DNA of 64,000 bases from Clostridium thermarum (GCF_006351925.1 NZ_CP040924.1:862501-926500); one strand, 5' to 3'. Positions 45,300-55,439 are shown, counted from the stretch's first letter. Notes: generated by a model from the sequence alone, not told the origin. Numbers and translations are program-made.

Positions 45300-46652
45300 A
45301 TGACTAATGCATCTTATATTGATAAGATCGCAGGCCTTGCAGCTTTAGCTGAAGAAAATAATTACATTGAGCAGCAGTACTATACTATCCATGACGTAAA
45401 ACGGGGGCTAAGAAACAGTAATGGTACCGGCGTAATTGTGGGCCTCACCAAAATAGGTGATGTTCATGGTTATTTAGTTGATGAAGGTGAAAAAATACCC
45501 TCAGAGGGTAGATTGCTTTACAGAGGCATAGACATTAAGGATATTGTCAATGGCTTTCAAAAGGATAAGCGATTTGGCTTCGAAGAAGTATGCTACTTAC
45601 TTCTCTTTGGTGTTTTACCGACTAAAAATGAATTAGAGGAATTTAAAGAAATACTTGCATCAGTGAGAACCTTACCCTATGGCTTTATTGAGGATATGAT
45701 TCTTAAAGCGCCCAGTAAGGATATTATGAATAAGCTGATGAGAAGTATTTTGGTCTGCTATTCCTATGATAAAAATCCTGATGACACAAGTATAAAGAAT
45801 GTTTTAAGACAGAGTATTGAGCTCATTGCAAGGTTCCCCAGCATGGTGGCCTATGGGTATCAGGCCAAGGCTCACTATTATGATTTCAAGAGCTTGTATA
45901 TACACTCACCTCAGCCTGATTTAGGAACCGCTGAAAATATTCTGTATATGATAAGACCGGACAATGCCTATACTGAAAAGGAAGCTGAACTTCTGGACTT
46001 GGCAATGGTTCTTCATGCAGAACATGGCGGAGGTAATAACTCTGCCTTTGCAACCCACGTGGTTTCTTCAACAGGTACAGATACCTATTCAGCTATAGCT
46101 GCTGCAGTAGGATCGCTGAAGGGACCAAAACATGGTGGGGCCAATATAAAGGTCATGGAGATGATTGACTATATAAAGGCTAACCTGAAGAACTGGAAAG
46201 ATAAAAATGAAATCAGAGACCTGCTTGACAAGATTCTGAACAAAGAAGCTTTTGATGGATCCGGACTTATATTTGGTATGGGACACGCAATCTACACCAA
46301 GTCAGATCCTAGAGCATCCTTGTTAAGAGAAAAGGCTAAAGAACTGGCTCTTGATAAAGATAGAATGGATGAATATCAGCTGTACAGAAGTATTGAAGAT
46401 ATTTCTATTGAGATATTTAAGGAAAGACAAAACAGAGAAATTGCCGCCAATGTAGACTTTTACTCAGGCTTTGTCTATGATATGCTGAATATTCCCAGAG
46501 ACCTGTATACTCCTATTTTTGCTGCAGCAAGAATACCAGGCTGGTGCGCCCACAGAATAGAACAGCTTGTAAGCGAGCCTAAGATTATAAGACCTGCTTA
46601 CAAGAGTGTCAGTGAAAAGAAAGCGTATATTCAAATGGAAGAAAGAAAGTAG
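45300..46652 (+). CDS. gltA: Citrate synthase
   Basis: Condenses acetyl-CoA and oxaloacetate to citrate. The Si-type citrate synthase fold is shown by EGRLLYRGIDIKDIV, the active-site block HAEHGGGNNSAFATHVVSST, PKHGGANIKVM and MGHAIYTKSDPRA, and the substrate-binding arginine region near the end. At 450 residues it is slightly longer than many bacterial enzymes because of the N-terminal extension. Of two close ATGs, 45300 has better spacing from GGGGGG. It is flanked by an AT-rich gap and a terminator, so it is alone. It would supply glutamate precursors in an incomplete TCA cycle. Confidence 0.95.
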   Translation: MTNASYIDKIAGLAALAEENNYIEQQYYTIHDVKRGLRNSNGTGVIVGLTKIGDVHGYLVDEGEKIPSEGRLLYRGIDIKDIVNGFQKDKRFGFEEVCYLLLFGVLPTKNELEEFKEILASVRTLPYGFIEDMILKAPSKDIMNKLMRSILVCYSYDKNPDDTSIKNVLRQSIELIARFPSMVAYGYQAKAHYYDFKSLYIHSPQPDLGTAENILYMIRPDNAYTEKEAELLDLAMVLHAEHGGGNNSAFATHVVSSTGTDTYSAIAAAVGSLKGPKHGGANIKVMEMIDYIKANLKNWKDKNEIRDLLDKILNKEAFDGSGLIFGMGHAIYTKSDPRASLLREKAKELALDKDRMDEYQLYRSIEDISIEIFKERQNREIAANVDFYSGFVYDMLNIPRDLYTPIFAAARIPGWCAHRIEQLVSEPKIIRPAYKSVSEKKAYIQMEERK

Positions 46653-46666
46653 TTGTGAAGCTTATC

Positions 46667-46708
46667 AAAAAAGACCTATGGACTGAAAAAGAGCCATAGG
46701 TCTTTTTT
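46667..46708 (+). terminator. Hairpin terminator of citrate synthase
   Basis: AAAAAAGACCTATGG and CCATAGGTCTTTTTT pair, with T tract. Confidence 0.92.
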
Positions 46709-46856
46709 ACTGTTCCCATCCCAAAATTATTATAACAAATCTAAAAACCGTAACATATATCACCGTGCTTATAAAACAAATCTATTAAAATATAAATGTA
46801 ATCAAGCTTAGTCAAAAAATTATTGAGAAATATTTAAATTAAGGAGCGATTGATAT

Positions 46857-48185
46857 ATGTGTGGTACAACTAATACTAATGTAAATCCAATGTTCTGCTA
46901 CCAGTGTGAGCAAACACCTGCCACAGGATGTACTAAATTCGGAGTTTGCGGTAAGAATCCTGATATAGCAAGCTTACAGGATATAATGATACTTGGTCTA
47001 AAGGGAGTAGCAGCTTATGCAACTCATGCAAGAGAATTAGGTCTTCACAGTGAAGAAGTAAATGCTATAACTCATGAGGCATTGTATACAACATTGACAA
47101 ATTCAAACTTTAATCTTGAAGAGCATATCAATATGGTATTAAAAGTTGGATCAGCAACTGTAAAAATAATGGACGTACTTGATGGGGCTCATACTTCAAG
47201 ATTTGGTACACCAACACCTGTCAGAGTTTCACAGGATAAGGTTGAAGGCCACTGCATATTGGTTACAGGACACAACCTATCAGCTCTAGAAGAATTATTG
47301 AAGCAGACTGAAGGTAAGGGAATCAATATATATACACACTCAGAAATGCTTCCAGCTCATGGATACCCAGAGTTAAAGAAATATTCACACTTAAAAGGTA
47401 ATGTAGGTAAGGCATGGTATGATCAAAGAAAGCTATTTGAAGAATTCCCTGGAGCAATACTTGGTACAACAAACTGCTTAATGCCAATCACTACAGGACA
47501 CTATGGAGATAGATTCTGGACATATGGTACAGCCGGACTAGAAGGAGTACCAAAGATAAAGAATAATGACTTCTCACCAATCATTAAGAGAGCTTTAGAA
47601 TTAGCACCAGCTAATATTAAATCCGATAAAACTGTAGTAACTGGTTTCCACCACAGCACAGTTCTAAACATAGCACCGGAAATAATTGATGCAGTAAAGG
47701 CCGGCAAGATCAAGAGATTCTTCGTTATAGCTGGATGTGACGCTCCGACAAAGGGCAGAGACTACTATAGAGAATTAGCTACAAGTCTTCCACAGGAATG
47801 TGTAATCTTAACTACTTCCTGCGGTAAGTTCAGATTCAACGATGTAGATTTCGGAACAGTACCTGGCACTGATATTCCAAGATATATAGACCTTGGACAA
47901 TGCAATAACTCCGGCTCAGCTGTAAAGATTGCTCTAGCTTTAGCTGAAGCCTTTGAATGCACAGTAAATGAACTTCCATTGAGCATAGTATTATCATGGT
48001 TCGAACAAAAGGCAGTTGCAATCCTACTCGGATTATTCAGCCTTGGAGTAAAGAATATCCATGTAGGACCAAGTGCTCCTAAGTTCATCAGCCCAGGAGT
48101 ATTAAAGGTACTTCAAGATACCTTCAGCTTACAGTTAATCAGCGGAGATGCAAAGGCTGATATGGCTAAATTCCTTGGAAACTAA
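46857..48185 (+). CDS. hcp: Hybrid cluster protein (hydroxylamine reductase), short form
   Basis: Iron-sulfur protein that reduces nitric oxide or hydroxylamine in nitrosative stress. The N-terminal 4Fe-4S motif is FCYQCEQTPATGCTKFGVCGK. Hybrid-cluster ligands are visible in GHNLSALEEL, HSEMLPAHGYPEL, TTNCLMP, AGCDAPTKGR and TTSCGKFRFN, and GSAVKIA and VGPSAPKFISP follow. At 442 residues it is about 100 shorter than E. coli Hcp; the helical part after the first Cys motif is reduced, as in the class III proteins of anaerobes. AAGGAG precedes the ATG. Monocistronic. Confidence 0.93.
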   Translation: MCGTTNTNVNPMFCYQCEQTPATGCTKFGVCGKNPDIASLQDIMILGLKGVAAYATHARELGLHSEEVNAITHEALYTTLTNSNFNLEEHINMVLKVGSATVKIMDVLDGAHTSRFGTPTPVRVSQDKVEGHCILVTGHNLSALEELLKQTEGKGINIYTHSEMLPAHGYPELKKYSHLKGNVGKAWYDQRKLFEEFPGAILGTTNCLMPITTGHYGDRFWTYGTAGLEGVPKIKNNDFSPIIKRALELAPANIKSDKTVVTGFHHSTVLNIAPEIIDAVKAGKIKRFFVIAGCDAPTKGRDYYRELATSLPQECVILTTSCGKFRFNDVDFGTVPGTDIPRYIDLGQCNNSGSAVKIALALAEAFECTVNELPLSIVLSWFEQKAVAILLGLFSLGVKNIHVGPSAPKFISPGVLKVLQDTFSLQLISGDAKADMAKFLGN

Positions 48186-48215
48186 TAATTAATAATTAAT
48201 AATTAATAATTAAGG
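48184..48215. repeat. Short tandem repeat
   Basis: Four copies of an 8-base AATTAATA-type unit follow the hcp stop directly. Simple-sequence DNA, not a CRISPR array. Confidence 0.8.
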
Positions 48216-48218
48216 GAG

Positions 48219-48252
48219 ACCTTTCTACCTGAAATGTAGAAAGGTTTTAACT
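48219..48252 (+). terminator. Hairpin terminator of hcp
   Basis: ACCTTTCTAC and GTAGAAAGGT pair around CTGAAAT, then T-rich sequence. Confidence 0.85.
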
Positions 48253-48395
48253 TTTTTGTCCATATTCTTGACATATTTACCACAAGATGATACTATTAGT
48301 ATATAGTTGTAGTAGTATTTAAAACTACATAAATAAACATGTGTAATATAGGACATAATTATATTTGTGAGAATTTGTGTTGGGAGGTTAGAAAT

Positions 48396-49109
48396 ATGAA
48401 TATCAAGGATTGTTACAATTTAGTATTGTACGGAGACTCCATTTCAAAGGGGGTAGTCTATGATGAAATCAAGGGGCGATACGTGGTACTGAAGGAGAGC
48501 TTTGCAAATATAATTGCGGATAACCTGAAGGGTGTCATGTACAATTTGGGTAAGTTTGGCAATAATATTATCAGAGGGGCACAGAAATTAGAGACTGATG
48601 TATTAAAACGAAATCCCGATATTGTTTTTATTGAATTTGGTGGTAATGATTGTGACTTTGACTGGGATGCCATAGCAGCTAATCCTGAAGGAAACTATCT
48701 GCCAAAGACGGAATTGAGCACCTTTGAAAGTACCTTAAACAATATTATTGATTATTTTAAGAAACTGAACATTTTTCCAGTACTAATGACCTTGCCACCC
48801 CTAGATTCAAACCGCTATTTTAAATGGGTTTGCAAAAATGATAGCAAGGCTGAGGACAACGTGCGTCAATGGTTAGGCGATATCAACAGAATATTCCATT
48901 GGCAGGAACAGTATAGTGTTAAAGTTGAGGAAACAGCCAGGAAAAATAATATTGAGCTGATTGATGTTCGAAATGCCTTTTTAAACCAAAAGGAATACAA
49001 CAGATATTTGTGCATAGATGGAATCCATCCTAACAAGGAAGGTCATAAAATCATTGCAGATAAGGTTATGGAATATTTAAACAGTAATTTAAGATTTCTC
49101 TTAAGATAA
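48396..49109 (+). CDS. SGNH/GDSL-family hydrolase
   Basis: Esterase- or lipase-like hydrolase of 237 residues, with no signal peptide. Block I is LYGDSISKGV (catalytic Ser near residue 14), block III is EFGGNDCDFDW (oxyanion Asn), and block V is CIDGIHPNKEGH (catalytic Asp and His). Many relatives deacetylate carbohydrates or lipids. The ATG at 48396 is chosen behind GGGAGG; the longer frame from 48339 lacks a ribosome binding site. It stands alone between terminators. Substrate unknown. Confidence 0.92.
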   Translation: MNIKDCYNLVLYGDSISKGVVYDEIKGRYVVLKESFANIIADNLKGVMYNLGKFGNNIIRGAQKLETDVLKRNPDIVFIEFGGNDCDFDWDAIAANPEGNYLPKTELSTFESTLNNIIDYFKKLNIFPVLMTLPPLDSNRYFKWVCKNDSKAEDNVRQWLGDINRIFHWQEQYSVKVEETARKNNIELIDVRNAFLNQKEYNRYLCIDGIHPNKEGHKIIADKVMEYLNSNLRFLLR

Positions 49110-49132
49110 AAAGCACTCCAGGTGCTTTTTAT
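49107..49132 (+). terminator. Hairpin terminator
   Basis: AAAAAGCAC TCCAG GTGCTTTTT then ATTTTTT; overlaps the end of the SGNH hydrolase gene. Confidence 0.88.
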
Positions 49133-49275
49133 TTTTTATGTTTTTTCATCAACAAAAATACATTTGGTATTAAAAAATCTGTAGAACTAGTGTATAATAT
49201 AGAAGTACTTGTTTAAATTTGCTGTAATATAAAGGAATCAATCTATTGGTGATTACCTGTAACGGAGGTGAAGAC

Positions 49276-50769
49276 ATGAAGATGGATGCAGCAGTAAAGA
49301 AGATAATCTTTGGAAAGCCATTTGGCTTGACCATGGTGAAGGGGATGCAGGGGACAGGTAAGTCTATGACCGCAGCCTACAGAGCCTTTTATTTAAAAAG
49401 CAGCTACTGCCTTTATGAGGATGAAAGAGTCTTAGTAGCCTCTGGAAAGAAGGACAATATCCATGCGCTAAAAAAGTTCTACAGTGAAGCTGAAGAACAG
49501 TATACATATGACTATATAACACTATTTTCTTTAGGGAAGGAAGAACCGGTACATTTTTTTACCGTAGAAGATATAGTTAATAAATACTTTAACTTATACA
49601 AAAGTGAAAATAACTTAAGTCTTATATTAGTTAGTAAAGAAGAAAAACTACAAATAATTAGACAGTGCATAGAAGACTTAAAAGCACAGTATAAAAGAGT
49701 GAAATTTATAAGAGAGTGTAACGAGGATTTTATTTTGGAAGAAATTAATTGGATAAAATCCTGCGATTATAGAAATATAGAAGATTATATGAGGGCTGAC
49801 AGGGTTGGCAGACGAAGCAATAACTCAAATACCCCAAGGCTTATAAAAAATTCATTACAAAGAGAGGCAATCTATAAGCTCATGCTTCTTTATAATGAAA
49901 AACTTAAATCTAAAGGACTTATAGATGAAGTAGATAAGGAATTACTGGCCTTGGAAGCTATTATAAATAGGAATGACAGATACACACATATGGTTATAGA
50001 TGATGCTCATGAACTGACAAGAGTACAATTAAACATCCTAATGGCCTTAAACAGCAAAAAGGCTTATTCCAGCATGATGCTTACTGTGAACCATAAAATA
50101 GAATCACATAACGGCGGTTGGATTATAAAGGGAAGAAAACAGAAAGACCTTGGCTTTGAGGGGAATATAAAGAATTCTTACCTTAAGAAGGCCATAATAA
50201 ATACAGAAGCCGTCTCAAATGAGGAAGTTAAAAAATTAAATAGAGGGAACAGCAGATTTATGGAAAAGTACTTATATGTGGATATCAGACATAATAAAAG
50301 TTTCGAATTTATAAGGGACACTTCAAATTATGAAGAACTTATACTTTTACAAGATGACAAGGATCTTGTGTGCAGCAAGGAGGAACTTACAGCCTTGCCG
50401 GTATATAGCAACATTGCTGCCGGTGATCCTATTGCTATTAATCCTGAAGTTGAGGATTCCTTTAATCTGCCCCATTACTGGGTAAAGGGCATGAAGGACT
50501 GTTTCATGCTTAGGGTTAAGGGAGAAAGTATGATAGGTGCAGGCATAGAGGATGGAGACCTGGTGGTTATAAGAAAGCAAACCATGGCATCTAACAGGGA
50601 TATAGTGGCTGTAAACATTGAAGGCAGTGCTACTCTAAAAAGGCTATGCATAGAGAAAGACGATATTCTCCTTATGCCGGAAAATGAGAAGTACTCACCC
50701 ATATCAATAAAAAACAGGGAAGCTGCTGTTTTAGGCGTAGTGGTGGGAATTATAAAAAATGCTGCCTAG
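49276..50769 (+). CDS. UvrD-like NTPase domain fused to LexA/UmuD-type (S24) peptidase
   Basis: 497 residues. The N-terminal part resembles helicase domain 1A of UvrD/Rep enzymes: Walker A KGMQGTGKS (22-30) and a Walker B-like MVIDDAHEL (239-247). The later helicase motifs (IV-VI) and the second RecA domain are not found. The C-terminal part (about 372-497) is an S24 peptidase: cleavage-site-like NIAAGDP (Ala382-Gly383), catalytic Ser418 in VKGESMIGAG, and Lys455 in SATLKRL. No LexA DNA-binding HTH is present. GGAGGTG precedes the ATG. If the peptidase reacts to RecA like LexA, the NTPase part would be freed by DNA damage; that is inference. A solitary gene. Confidence 0.85.
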   Translation: MKMDAAVKKIIFGKPFGLTMVKGMQGTGKSMTAAYRAFYLKSSYCLYEDERVLVASGKKDNIHALKKFYSEAEEQYTYDYITLFSLGKEEPVHFFTVEDIVNKYFNLYKSENNLSLILVSKEEKLQIIRQCIEDLKAQYKRVKFIRECNEDFILEEINWIKSCDYRNIEDYMRADRVGRRSNNSNTPRLIKNSLQREAIYKLMLLYNEKLKSKGLIDEVDKELLALEAIINRNDRYTHMVIDDAHELTRVQLNILMALNSKKAYSSMMLTVNHKIESHNGGWIIKGRKQKDLGFEGNIKNSYLKKAIINTEAVSNEEVKKLNRGNSRFMEKYLYVDIRHNKSFEFIRDTSNYEELILLQDDKDLVCSKEELTALPVYSNIAAGDPIAINPEVEDSFNLPHYWVKGMKDCFMLRVKGESMIGAGIEDGDLVVIRKQTMASNRDIVAVNIEGSATLKRLCIEKDDILLMPENEKYSPISIKNREAAVLGVVVGIIKNAA

Positions 50770-50790
50770 TAAAATAGAATATCAAGATAA

Positions 50791-50819
50791 AAACAAGCTG
50801 TGCTCTGCACAGCTTGTTT
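50791..50819. terminator. Bidirectional hairpin terminator
   Basis: AAACAAGCTGTGC TCT GCACAGCTTGTTT, between the convergent S24-fusion and chemoreceptor genes. Confidence 0.9.
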
Positions 50820-50821
50820 CT

Positions 50822-52975
50822 TTAAAGTTTGAACTTTTCTATTACGTTGTTTAATTCCTTAGATTTCTCAGTAAGATTTGTTGCCAGCATGTACACTTCA
50901 GAGTTGGAAGCAGCTTGCTCCTCTACAGTAGCGGATACTTCCTCTGTGGCAGCTGAATTATCCTGAGAAATAGCAGAGATATTATCAATACTCTTAATTA
51001 AAGTTTCCTTGTCTCTTTCAAGTTTTGCAATGGAACCGCTGGATTCTTCAATCATTCCAAGTATTGTTTCGAAGGATTTTCTGATTATAGTAAAGGCCTC
51101 GATTGTATTATCCACCTTCTGGAACTCATCTTCGAAGTTAGTTGTAGCTTTCTTTGTAATGTTAATAGATTCCTGAATTGCCTTTTGAATGTTGTCAATA
51201 ATCTTCTTTATCTCTTCAGCAGAATGCTTGCTTTGATCTGCCAGATTTCTAACTTCATTGGCAACAACAGCAAAACCTCTTCCGGCTTCACCGGCTCTGG
51301 CAGCTTCTATGGCTGCATTTAATGACAGCAGGTTAGTTCTGTCAGTAATATCATTAATATTCTTAAGTATAGTTAAAATATCCTTGGTGTTGTTACCAAG
51401 CTTATTTATTGTTGCTGCAACCAGTTCAATAGTCGCTTTATTTTCAGAAGAAGACTCCTTTAACTCATTTATTACCTTGGACTTTTGCTCAATTATTTCT
51501 AAGGTTGAATCTGTTGTACTCTGTATAGTGTTGATATGATCTATAGTTAGACCGATTTCTTCATTAAATTGTCTTGTAAATTCCACACAATTTGATATTT
51601 CATCGGTCTGCTTTGAAGACCCGTCTGCAATGGTATTTACGGTGGCAGCAGTAGCTTCTGAAGCATCTTTAAGGTTCTGAGAAATCTCCTGAAGCTTTAT
51701 AGCCGTATCTGTTGAATCGGCAGAAAGATTCTTAGTTGCCTGTAAGATATTTTTCAGTTCATAAACCATGGCATTAAAATTATGCGATAACTCGTCAATT
51801 TCTTTTATGCTTGATTCCGGCAGATATACGGTAAAGTCTCCTTCTGCCAGGGTTCTTGTACCTTCAACAATAGTCTGTAAAGGCTTAGAAATTTTTCTGC
51901 TTAACAAGGTTGTTGCAATAAGTGAAAAAATTAAGAATATTAAGGCTATAGTAATATTAGTTATACCAATAGTATTAGCTGAAGTATAAAGATCATCTTG
52001 TGGTATCAAAGCAATAAACTTCCAGCCGGTGTTTTCAGAAACTTCGCTTAATACCACCATTTTTTTACCGTCTATTACCTCGGTGAAGGTTTTCCCTATA
52101 TTTGCATTTATCTTTGCTAAGAATTCATCAGATTCTTTATCCCCAGGGTTTACGGCAGTATTGGAAGTTATAATAAAGCCATTCTTATCCAATACCTTTA
52201 TGTAACCGCTGTTGCCTATAGTAGAGGAACCAATCTTTTCTTCCAATCTGTTTAAAGTTACATTTATTTTTAAAACGCCGGCAGCCTTTGAGGTATCGGT
52301 TTTTAATAATCTTACATTACTGATGCAGTTAGCGGCATTTTGGCTATGGAGTATTGTATCCTTATGCAGAGGCACCCAGATGGATTTTCCGTTAGCAGCT
52401 ACAGCTTCCTGATACCAGCTTTCTTTTTTTGCGGCTTCTATTTTATCTTGTGACGTGCCTACTGAACTTACCGAATTTCCATTCTCATTATAAATTGTAA
52501 TTGAACTTATGATTGAGTTTGAACCCAAAGAAGTCAAAATTGACAGCTTCTGTTGACGCTCCCTGTTTTTTTCAAAACCCTGGTAAATATCATCATATTC
52601 ATTAATCAATCCGTTAATTAACTGTCTATCGCTTATTACCTGCATAGAGGTGGCCTCAACAAATTCGTTAAGAAAGTCTATGTAGTTTCTGTTTTGTATT
52701 AATAATTGCTTTGCAGAGTTGGTGAAATCCTTTTCAACCCTTGCCCTTGTAATATTAAAACCTATAATAGTTGATGACGATAATGATACCACAAGTATTA
52801 AACTGCAAGTCAGGACAATAAGTTTAAAAATACTCATCTTTGACTTGATAGATTTACTAAACAATTTCAGGTTAAAATTAATGTTTTTTTTGTTTTTCAT
52901 CTTTTTAGATCTTCCTGTAAATTTAGGCAGTCTGAAATCGAAGGAAAACTTTTTCCGTTGTTTCTTGGAAAACAT
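50822..52975 (-). CDS. Methyl-accepting chemotaxis protein with Cache sensor
   Basis: Transmembrane chemoreceptor of 717 residues. An unusually basic N-terminal cytoplasmic stretch of about 45 residues ([23 protein letters not shown]) precedes the first transmembrane helix ([14 protein letters not shown]). A double Cache sensor domain lies outside (about 85-330), the second helix is [16 protein letters not shown], then HAMP. The signalling domain has the hairpin tip [20 protein letters not shown], with methylation helices on both sides. The ATG at 52975 follows GGGTGGTG. The ligand is unknown; Cache domains often bind amino or organic acids or sugars. A cre-like site lies upstream at 53062. 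Confidence 0.93.
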   Translation of the reverse strand: MFSKKQRKKFSFDFRLPKFTGRSKKMKNKKNINFNLKLFSKSIKSKMSIFKLIVLTCSLILVVSLSSSTIIGFNITRARVEKDFTNSAKQLLIQNRNYIDFLNEFVEATSMQVISDRQLINGLINEYDDIYQGFEKNRERQQKLSILTSLGSNSIISSITIYNENGNSVSSVGTSQDKIEAAKKESWYQEAVAANGKSIWVPLHKDTILHSQNAANCISNVRLLKTDTSKAAGVLKINVTLNRLEEKIGSSTIGNSGYIKVLDKNGFIITSNTAVNPGDKESDEFLAKINANIGKTFTEVIDGKKMVVLSEVSENTGWKFIALIPQDDLYTSANTIGITNITIALIFLIFSLIATTLLSRKISKPLQTIVEGTRTLAEGDFTVYLPESSIKEIDELSHNFNAMVYELKNILQATKNLSADSTDTAIKLQEISQNLKDASEATAATVNTIADGSSKQTDEISNCVEFTRQFNEEIGLTIDHINTIQSTTDSTLEIIEQKSKVINELKESSSENKATIELVAATINKLGNNTKDILTILKNINDITDRTNLLSLNAAIEAARAGEAGRGFAVVANEVRNLADQSKHSAEEIKKIIDNIQKAIQESINITKKATTNFEDEFQKVDNTIEAFTIIRKSFETILGMIEESSGSIAKLERDKETLIKSIDNISAISQDNSAATEEVSATVEEQAASNSEVYMLATNLTEKSKELNNVIEKFKL

Positions 52976-53061
52976 AATAAACACCACCCAGTTAGTTTTA
53001 TTATTATATTAAATTAATCATTAAAATCTCCTGATTACATTCTATCACAGCTTATGGTAAT

Positions 53062-53075
53062 TGTAAACGTTAGTT
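53062..53075 (-). promoter_or_regulatory. Cre/LacI-type operator-like site upstream of the chemoreceptor
   Basis: TGTAAACGTTAGTT, differing from the malE operator (TGCAAACGTTAGCA) at three positions and sharing its AAACGTTAG core. It may be a CcpA or sugar-regulator site. Weak. Confidence 0.3.
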
Positions 53076-53221
53076 AATGCGAAGTATTCATAAAATTCAG
53101 ATTTTGTTGAATTTACTAGGACTAAAATATTATAATCCAAGGTTCTAAACCAATCAAATCCTTTCACAAAGATATATTTCTGACATATTATAAATTATAG
53201 CTATACTTGGAGTGATGATGT

Positions 53222-54289
53222 TTGTTATATGCACTGATACTTGCAGGAGGCAGAGGGACAAGGCTCTATCCCCTATCCAGGTCCAATAAGCCTAAGCAGT
53301 TTTTAAAGTTGATAAACAATAAGAGTTTTCTCAGGAACACCATTGACAGGATAAAGCCAATAGTAAGCAAAGATAACATTTATATAGTTACCAATGAAGA
53401 GTACATTGACAAAGTTAAAACAGAATTGCAGGAAATAGATGAAAAAAATATATTTGCAGAGCCTGCTAATAAAGAAACCGCTACCTGCATAGGACTTTCT
53501 GCTGTAAAACTTTTAAAGAAAGATAAGGATGCTGTAATGATGGTGTTTCCTTCAGACCACTATATAAATGGAGAGAAAGTTTTTATAGATACAATTCAAC
53601 AGGCGGTGGAAATTGCAGAGAAGCGCAGAGGTATAGTTACTATTGGCATAGAGCCCACAAGGCCGGAGACAGGATATGGTTATATTCAGATGGGCAGCAG
53701 GGTAAATACGGGCATGACAGCCTACAGGGTAGAGCGCTTTACAGAAAAGCCTAACCTGGAAGTGGCCAAGGACTTTCTGCTAAAAGGCACCTATCTCTGG
53801 AACAGCGGAATGTTTGTTATGAGAGCAGATGTACTGCTTAGAGAGATGGAAAAGTATCTTCCAAAACTATACAAGAATTTAATGGAAATTTATCAGCACA
53901 TTGGTATGGAAGATGAGGCAGAAGTTATTAAGGAGCAGTATGCCATAATTGACGGTATTTCAATAGACTTTGGAATCATGCAAAAGACAAGAAAGGGCTA
54001 TGTTATAAAGTGCGAATTTGAATGGGACGACATTGGCACCTTTGAATCAGTAGCAAGGTTCTTGAGTCATTTCCGGGGAAATAACGTCACCGGTAAAACC
54101 TTTTTGGAAGAAAGTGAAAACTGCACAATATTCTCCGGGGATAAATTAATAATAGGCTTTGGAATCAAAGATTTGGTCATAGTTGAATCCGATGACGTGA
54201 TTTTGGTTATGGACAGAAACAAAGACCAAGAAATAAAGCATCTTGTAAACAAACTCAAAGATGATGCAGAAACCAATAAGTATGTATAG
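53222..54289 (+). CDS. Mannose-1-phosphate guanylyltransferase
   Basis: Makes GDP-mannose from mannose 1-phosphate and GTP. The nucleotidyltransferase signature is LILAGGRGTRLYPLSRSNKP (residues 6-25), with KPKQFLKL, EPANKETATCIGLSA, FPSDHYI, TRPETGYGYIQMG and RFTEKPNLEVA. The insert LWNSGMFVMRAD is typical of ManC/RfbM. At 355 residues it has only the transferase domain and lacks the C-terminal isomerase of bifunctional enzymes. The start is TTG at 53222, with GGAGTGATG upstream. A GT4 glycosyltransferase gene 1.3 kb downstream could use its product; that is inference. Confidence 0.93.
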   Translation: MLYALILAGGRGTRLYPLSRSNKPKQFLKLINNKSFLRNTIDRIKPIVSKDNIYIVTNEEYIDKVKTELQEIDEKNIFAEPANKETATCIGLSAVKLLKKDKDAVMMVFPSDHYINGEKVFIDTIQQAVEIAEKRRGIVTIGIEPTRPETGYGYIQMGSRVNTGMTAYRVERFTEKPNLEVAKDFLLKGTYLWNSGMFVMRADVLLREMEKYLPKLYKNLMEIYQHIGMEDEAEVIKEQYAIIDGISIDFGIMQKTRKGYVIKCEFEWDDIGTFESVARFLSHFRGNNVTGKTFLEESENCTIFSGDKLIIGFGIKDLVIVESDDVILVMDRNKDQEIKHLVNKLKDDAETNKYV

Positions 54290-54294
54290 TGCAT

Positions 54295-54336
54295 AAAAGT
54301 CTTGTCCGGTTTGATTGGCTGGACAAGGCTTTTATG
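54295..54336 (+). terminator. Hairpin terminator
   Basis: AAAAGTCTTGTCC and GGACAAGGCTTTT pair, with one G-U, around 13 bases. Confidence 0.88.
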
Positions 54337-54471
54337 TATTTAATTAAAATAACGTTTCATTATACTGAAACTTTTTTCAAATACTTTACGTCTAGTATTA
54401 TGTAGAGGGTATATATACCTATTAAATTCTGTAGAATTTAAAATTTAATAAGAAGGTAGGGGGAAATTATT

Positions 54472-55431
54472 ATGAAAAAGGGAATTAAAAAGCTGCTGGT
54501 TCCGCTAATGGCATTCATGCTGGTGATGACCATTGGCTGCGGTAAGATGAAGTCCGAAAGTGATTATGCAGAATACTCTGCTAATGGTCAGACTGCTCCT
54601 TCAAGGTCAGAAGAGCCAAAGGCAGAAGCGAGCAGTGGCAGAGGAGGCTTATCCAATAAAACCTCTGATTTAAGCATGGCAGTGGACCAGGAAGTGGGCA
54701 CAGACAGAAAGGTGATAAAAACTGTAAGAAAGGAAATCGAAACAATAGAATTTGATAAAGCGGTAAATTTTATAAATGAAAGAACCATAAGAGACAAGGG
54801 ATATATTCAAAGCTCAAATACCAGCGGCGGCAGACTGCTTAACGGAAACTATGTAGGAGACCGCTATGGTGAGTTTGTGATAAGAATACCCGTTGATAAA
54901 TTAAACACTTTCCTGCAGGATGTTGAAACTATCGGTGTAGTTATATCCAGCAGTGAAAATGGGGAAGACATAACAGCTCAATATTTTGACACTGAAGCAA
55001 GGTTGAAGACCTTGAAAATAGAAGAAGAAAGGCTGCTCACCATTCTTGAAAAAAGTGAAAAGCTGACCGATATAATTGAATTAGAAAAAAGGCTCTCTGA
55101 AGTTCGAACAGATATAGAGAATCTTACCGGAACCTTAAAGAAATATGACAATTTAGTTGCCTTGGCTACTGTAACCATTACTTTAAGAGAAGTGCAGGAA
55201 GTTACGGAACTTAAAACTAAACCTGTAAGCTTTGGAGAAAAGATTGTTACAAGCTTTAAGGACTCAGTAAACTCCCTGTATGAAATACTAAAGGGCCTGG
55301 TTCTGGTAATAGTAAGCGTCATTCCTTTTGCAGCCTTAGCAGCTGTAGTTGCAGTGCCTATTGTAATACTTGCAAAAAAGCATGAAAAGAAGGCGAAGGA
55401 AGTAATAAAGAAAGAGAAAGAGAAAGAATAG
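54472..55431 (+). CDS. DUF4349 lipoprotein
   Basis: Envelope protein of 319 residues. The lipobox is MTIGCG (Cys near residue 23). After a low-complexity linker the DUF4349 domain runs from DRKVIKTVRKEIETI to LREVQEV (about 82-246), with coiled coil around ARLKTLKIEEERLLTILEKS. A C-terminal transmembrane helix (VIVSVIPFAALAAVVAVPIV) is followed by a Lys/Glu-rich cytoplasmic end. The function of DUF4349 is not known. GTAGGGGG precedes the ATG and a terminator follows. Confidence 0.88.
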   Translation: MKKGIKKLLVPLMAFMLVMTIGCGKMKSESDYAEYSANGQTAPSRSEEPKAEASSGRGGLSNKTSDLSMAVDQEVGTDRKVIKTVRKEIETIEFDKAVNFINERTIRDKGYIQSSNTSGGRLLNGNYVGDRYGEFVIRIPVDKLNTFLQDVETIGVVISSSENGEDITAQYFDTEARLKTLKIEEERLLTILEKSEKLTDIIELEKRLSEVRTDIENLTGTLKKYDNLVALATVTITLREVQEVTELKTKPVSFGEKIVTSFKDSVNSLYEILKGLVLVIVSVIPFAALAAVVAVPIVILAKKHEKKAKEVIKKEKEKE

Positions 55432-55439
55432 ATTATATC

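Noticed and set aside
48184..48215. Possible CRISPR-like repeats
   Set aside because: Simple 8-base tandem repeat without spacers and with no cas genes.
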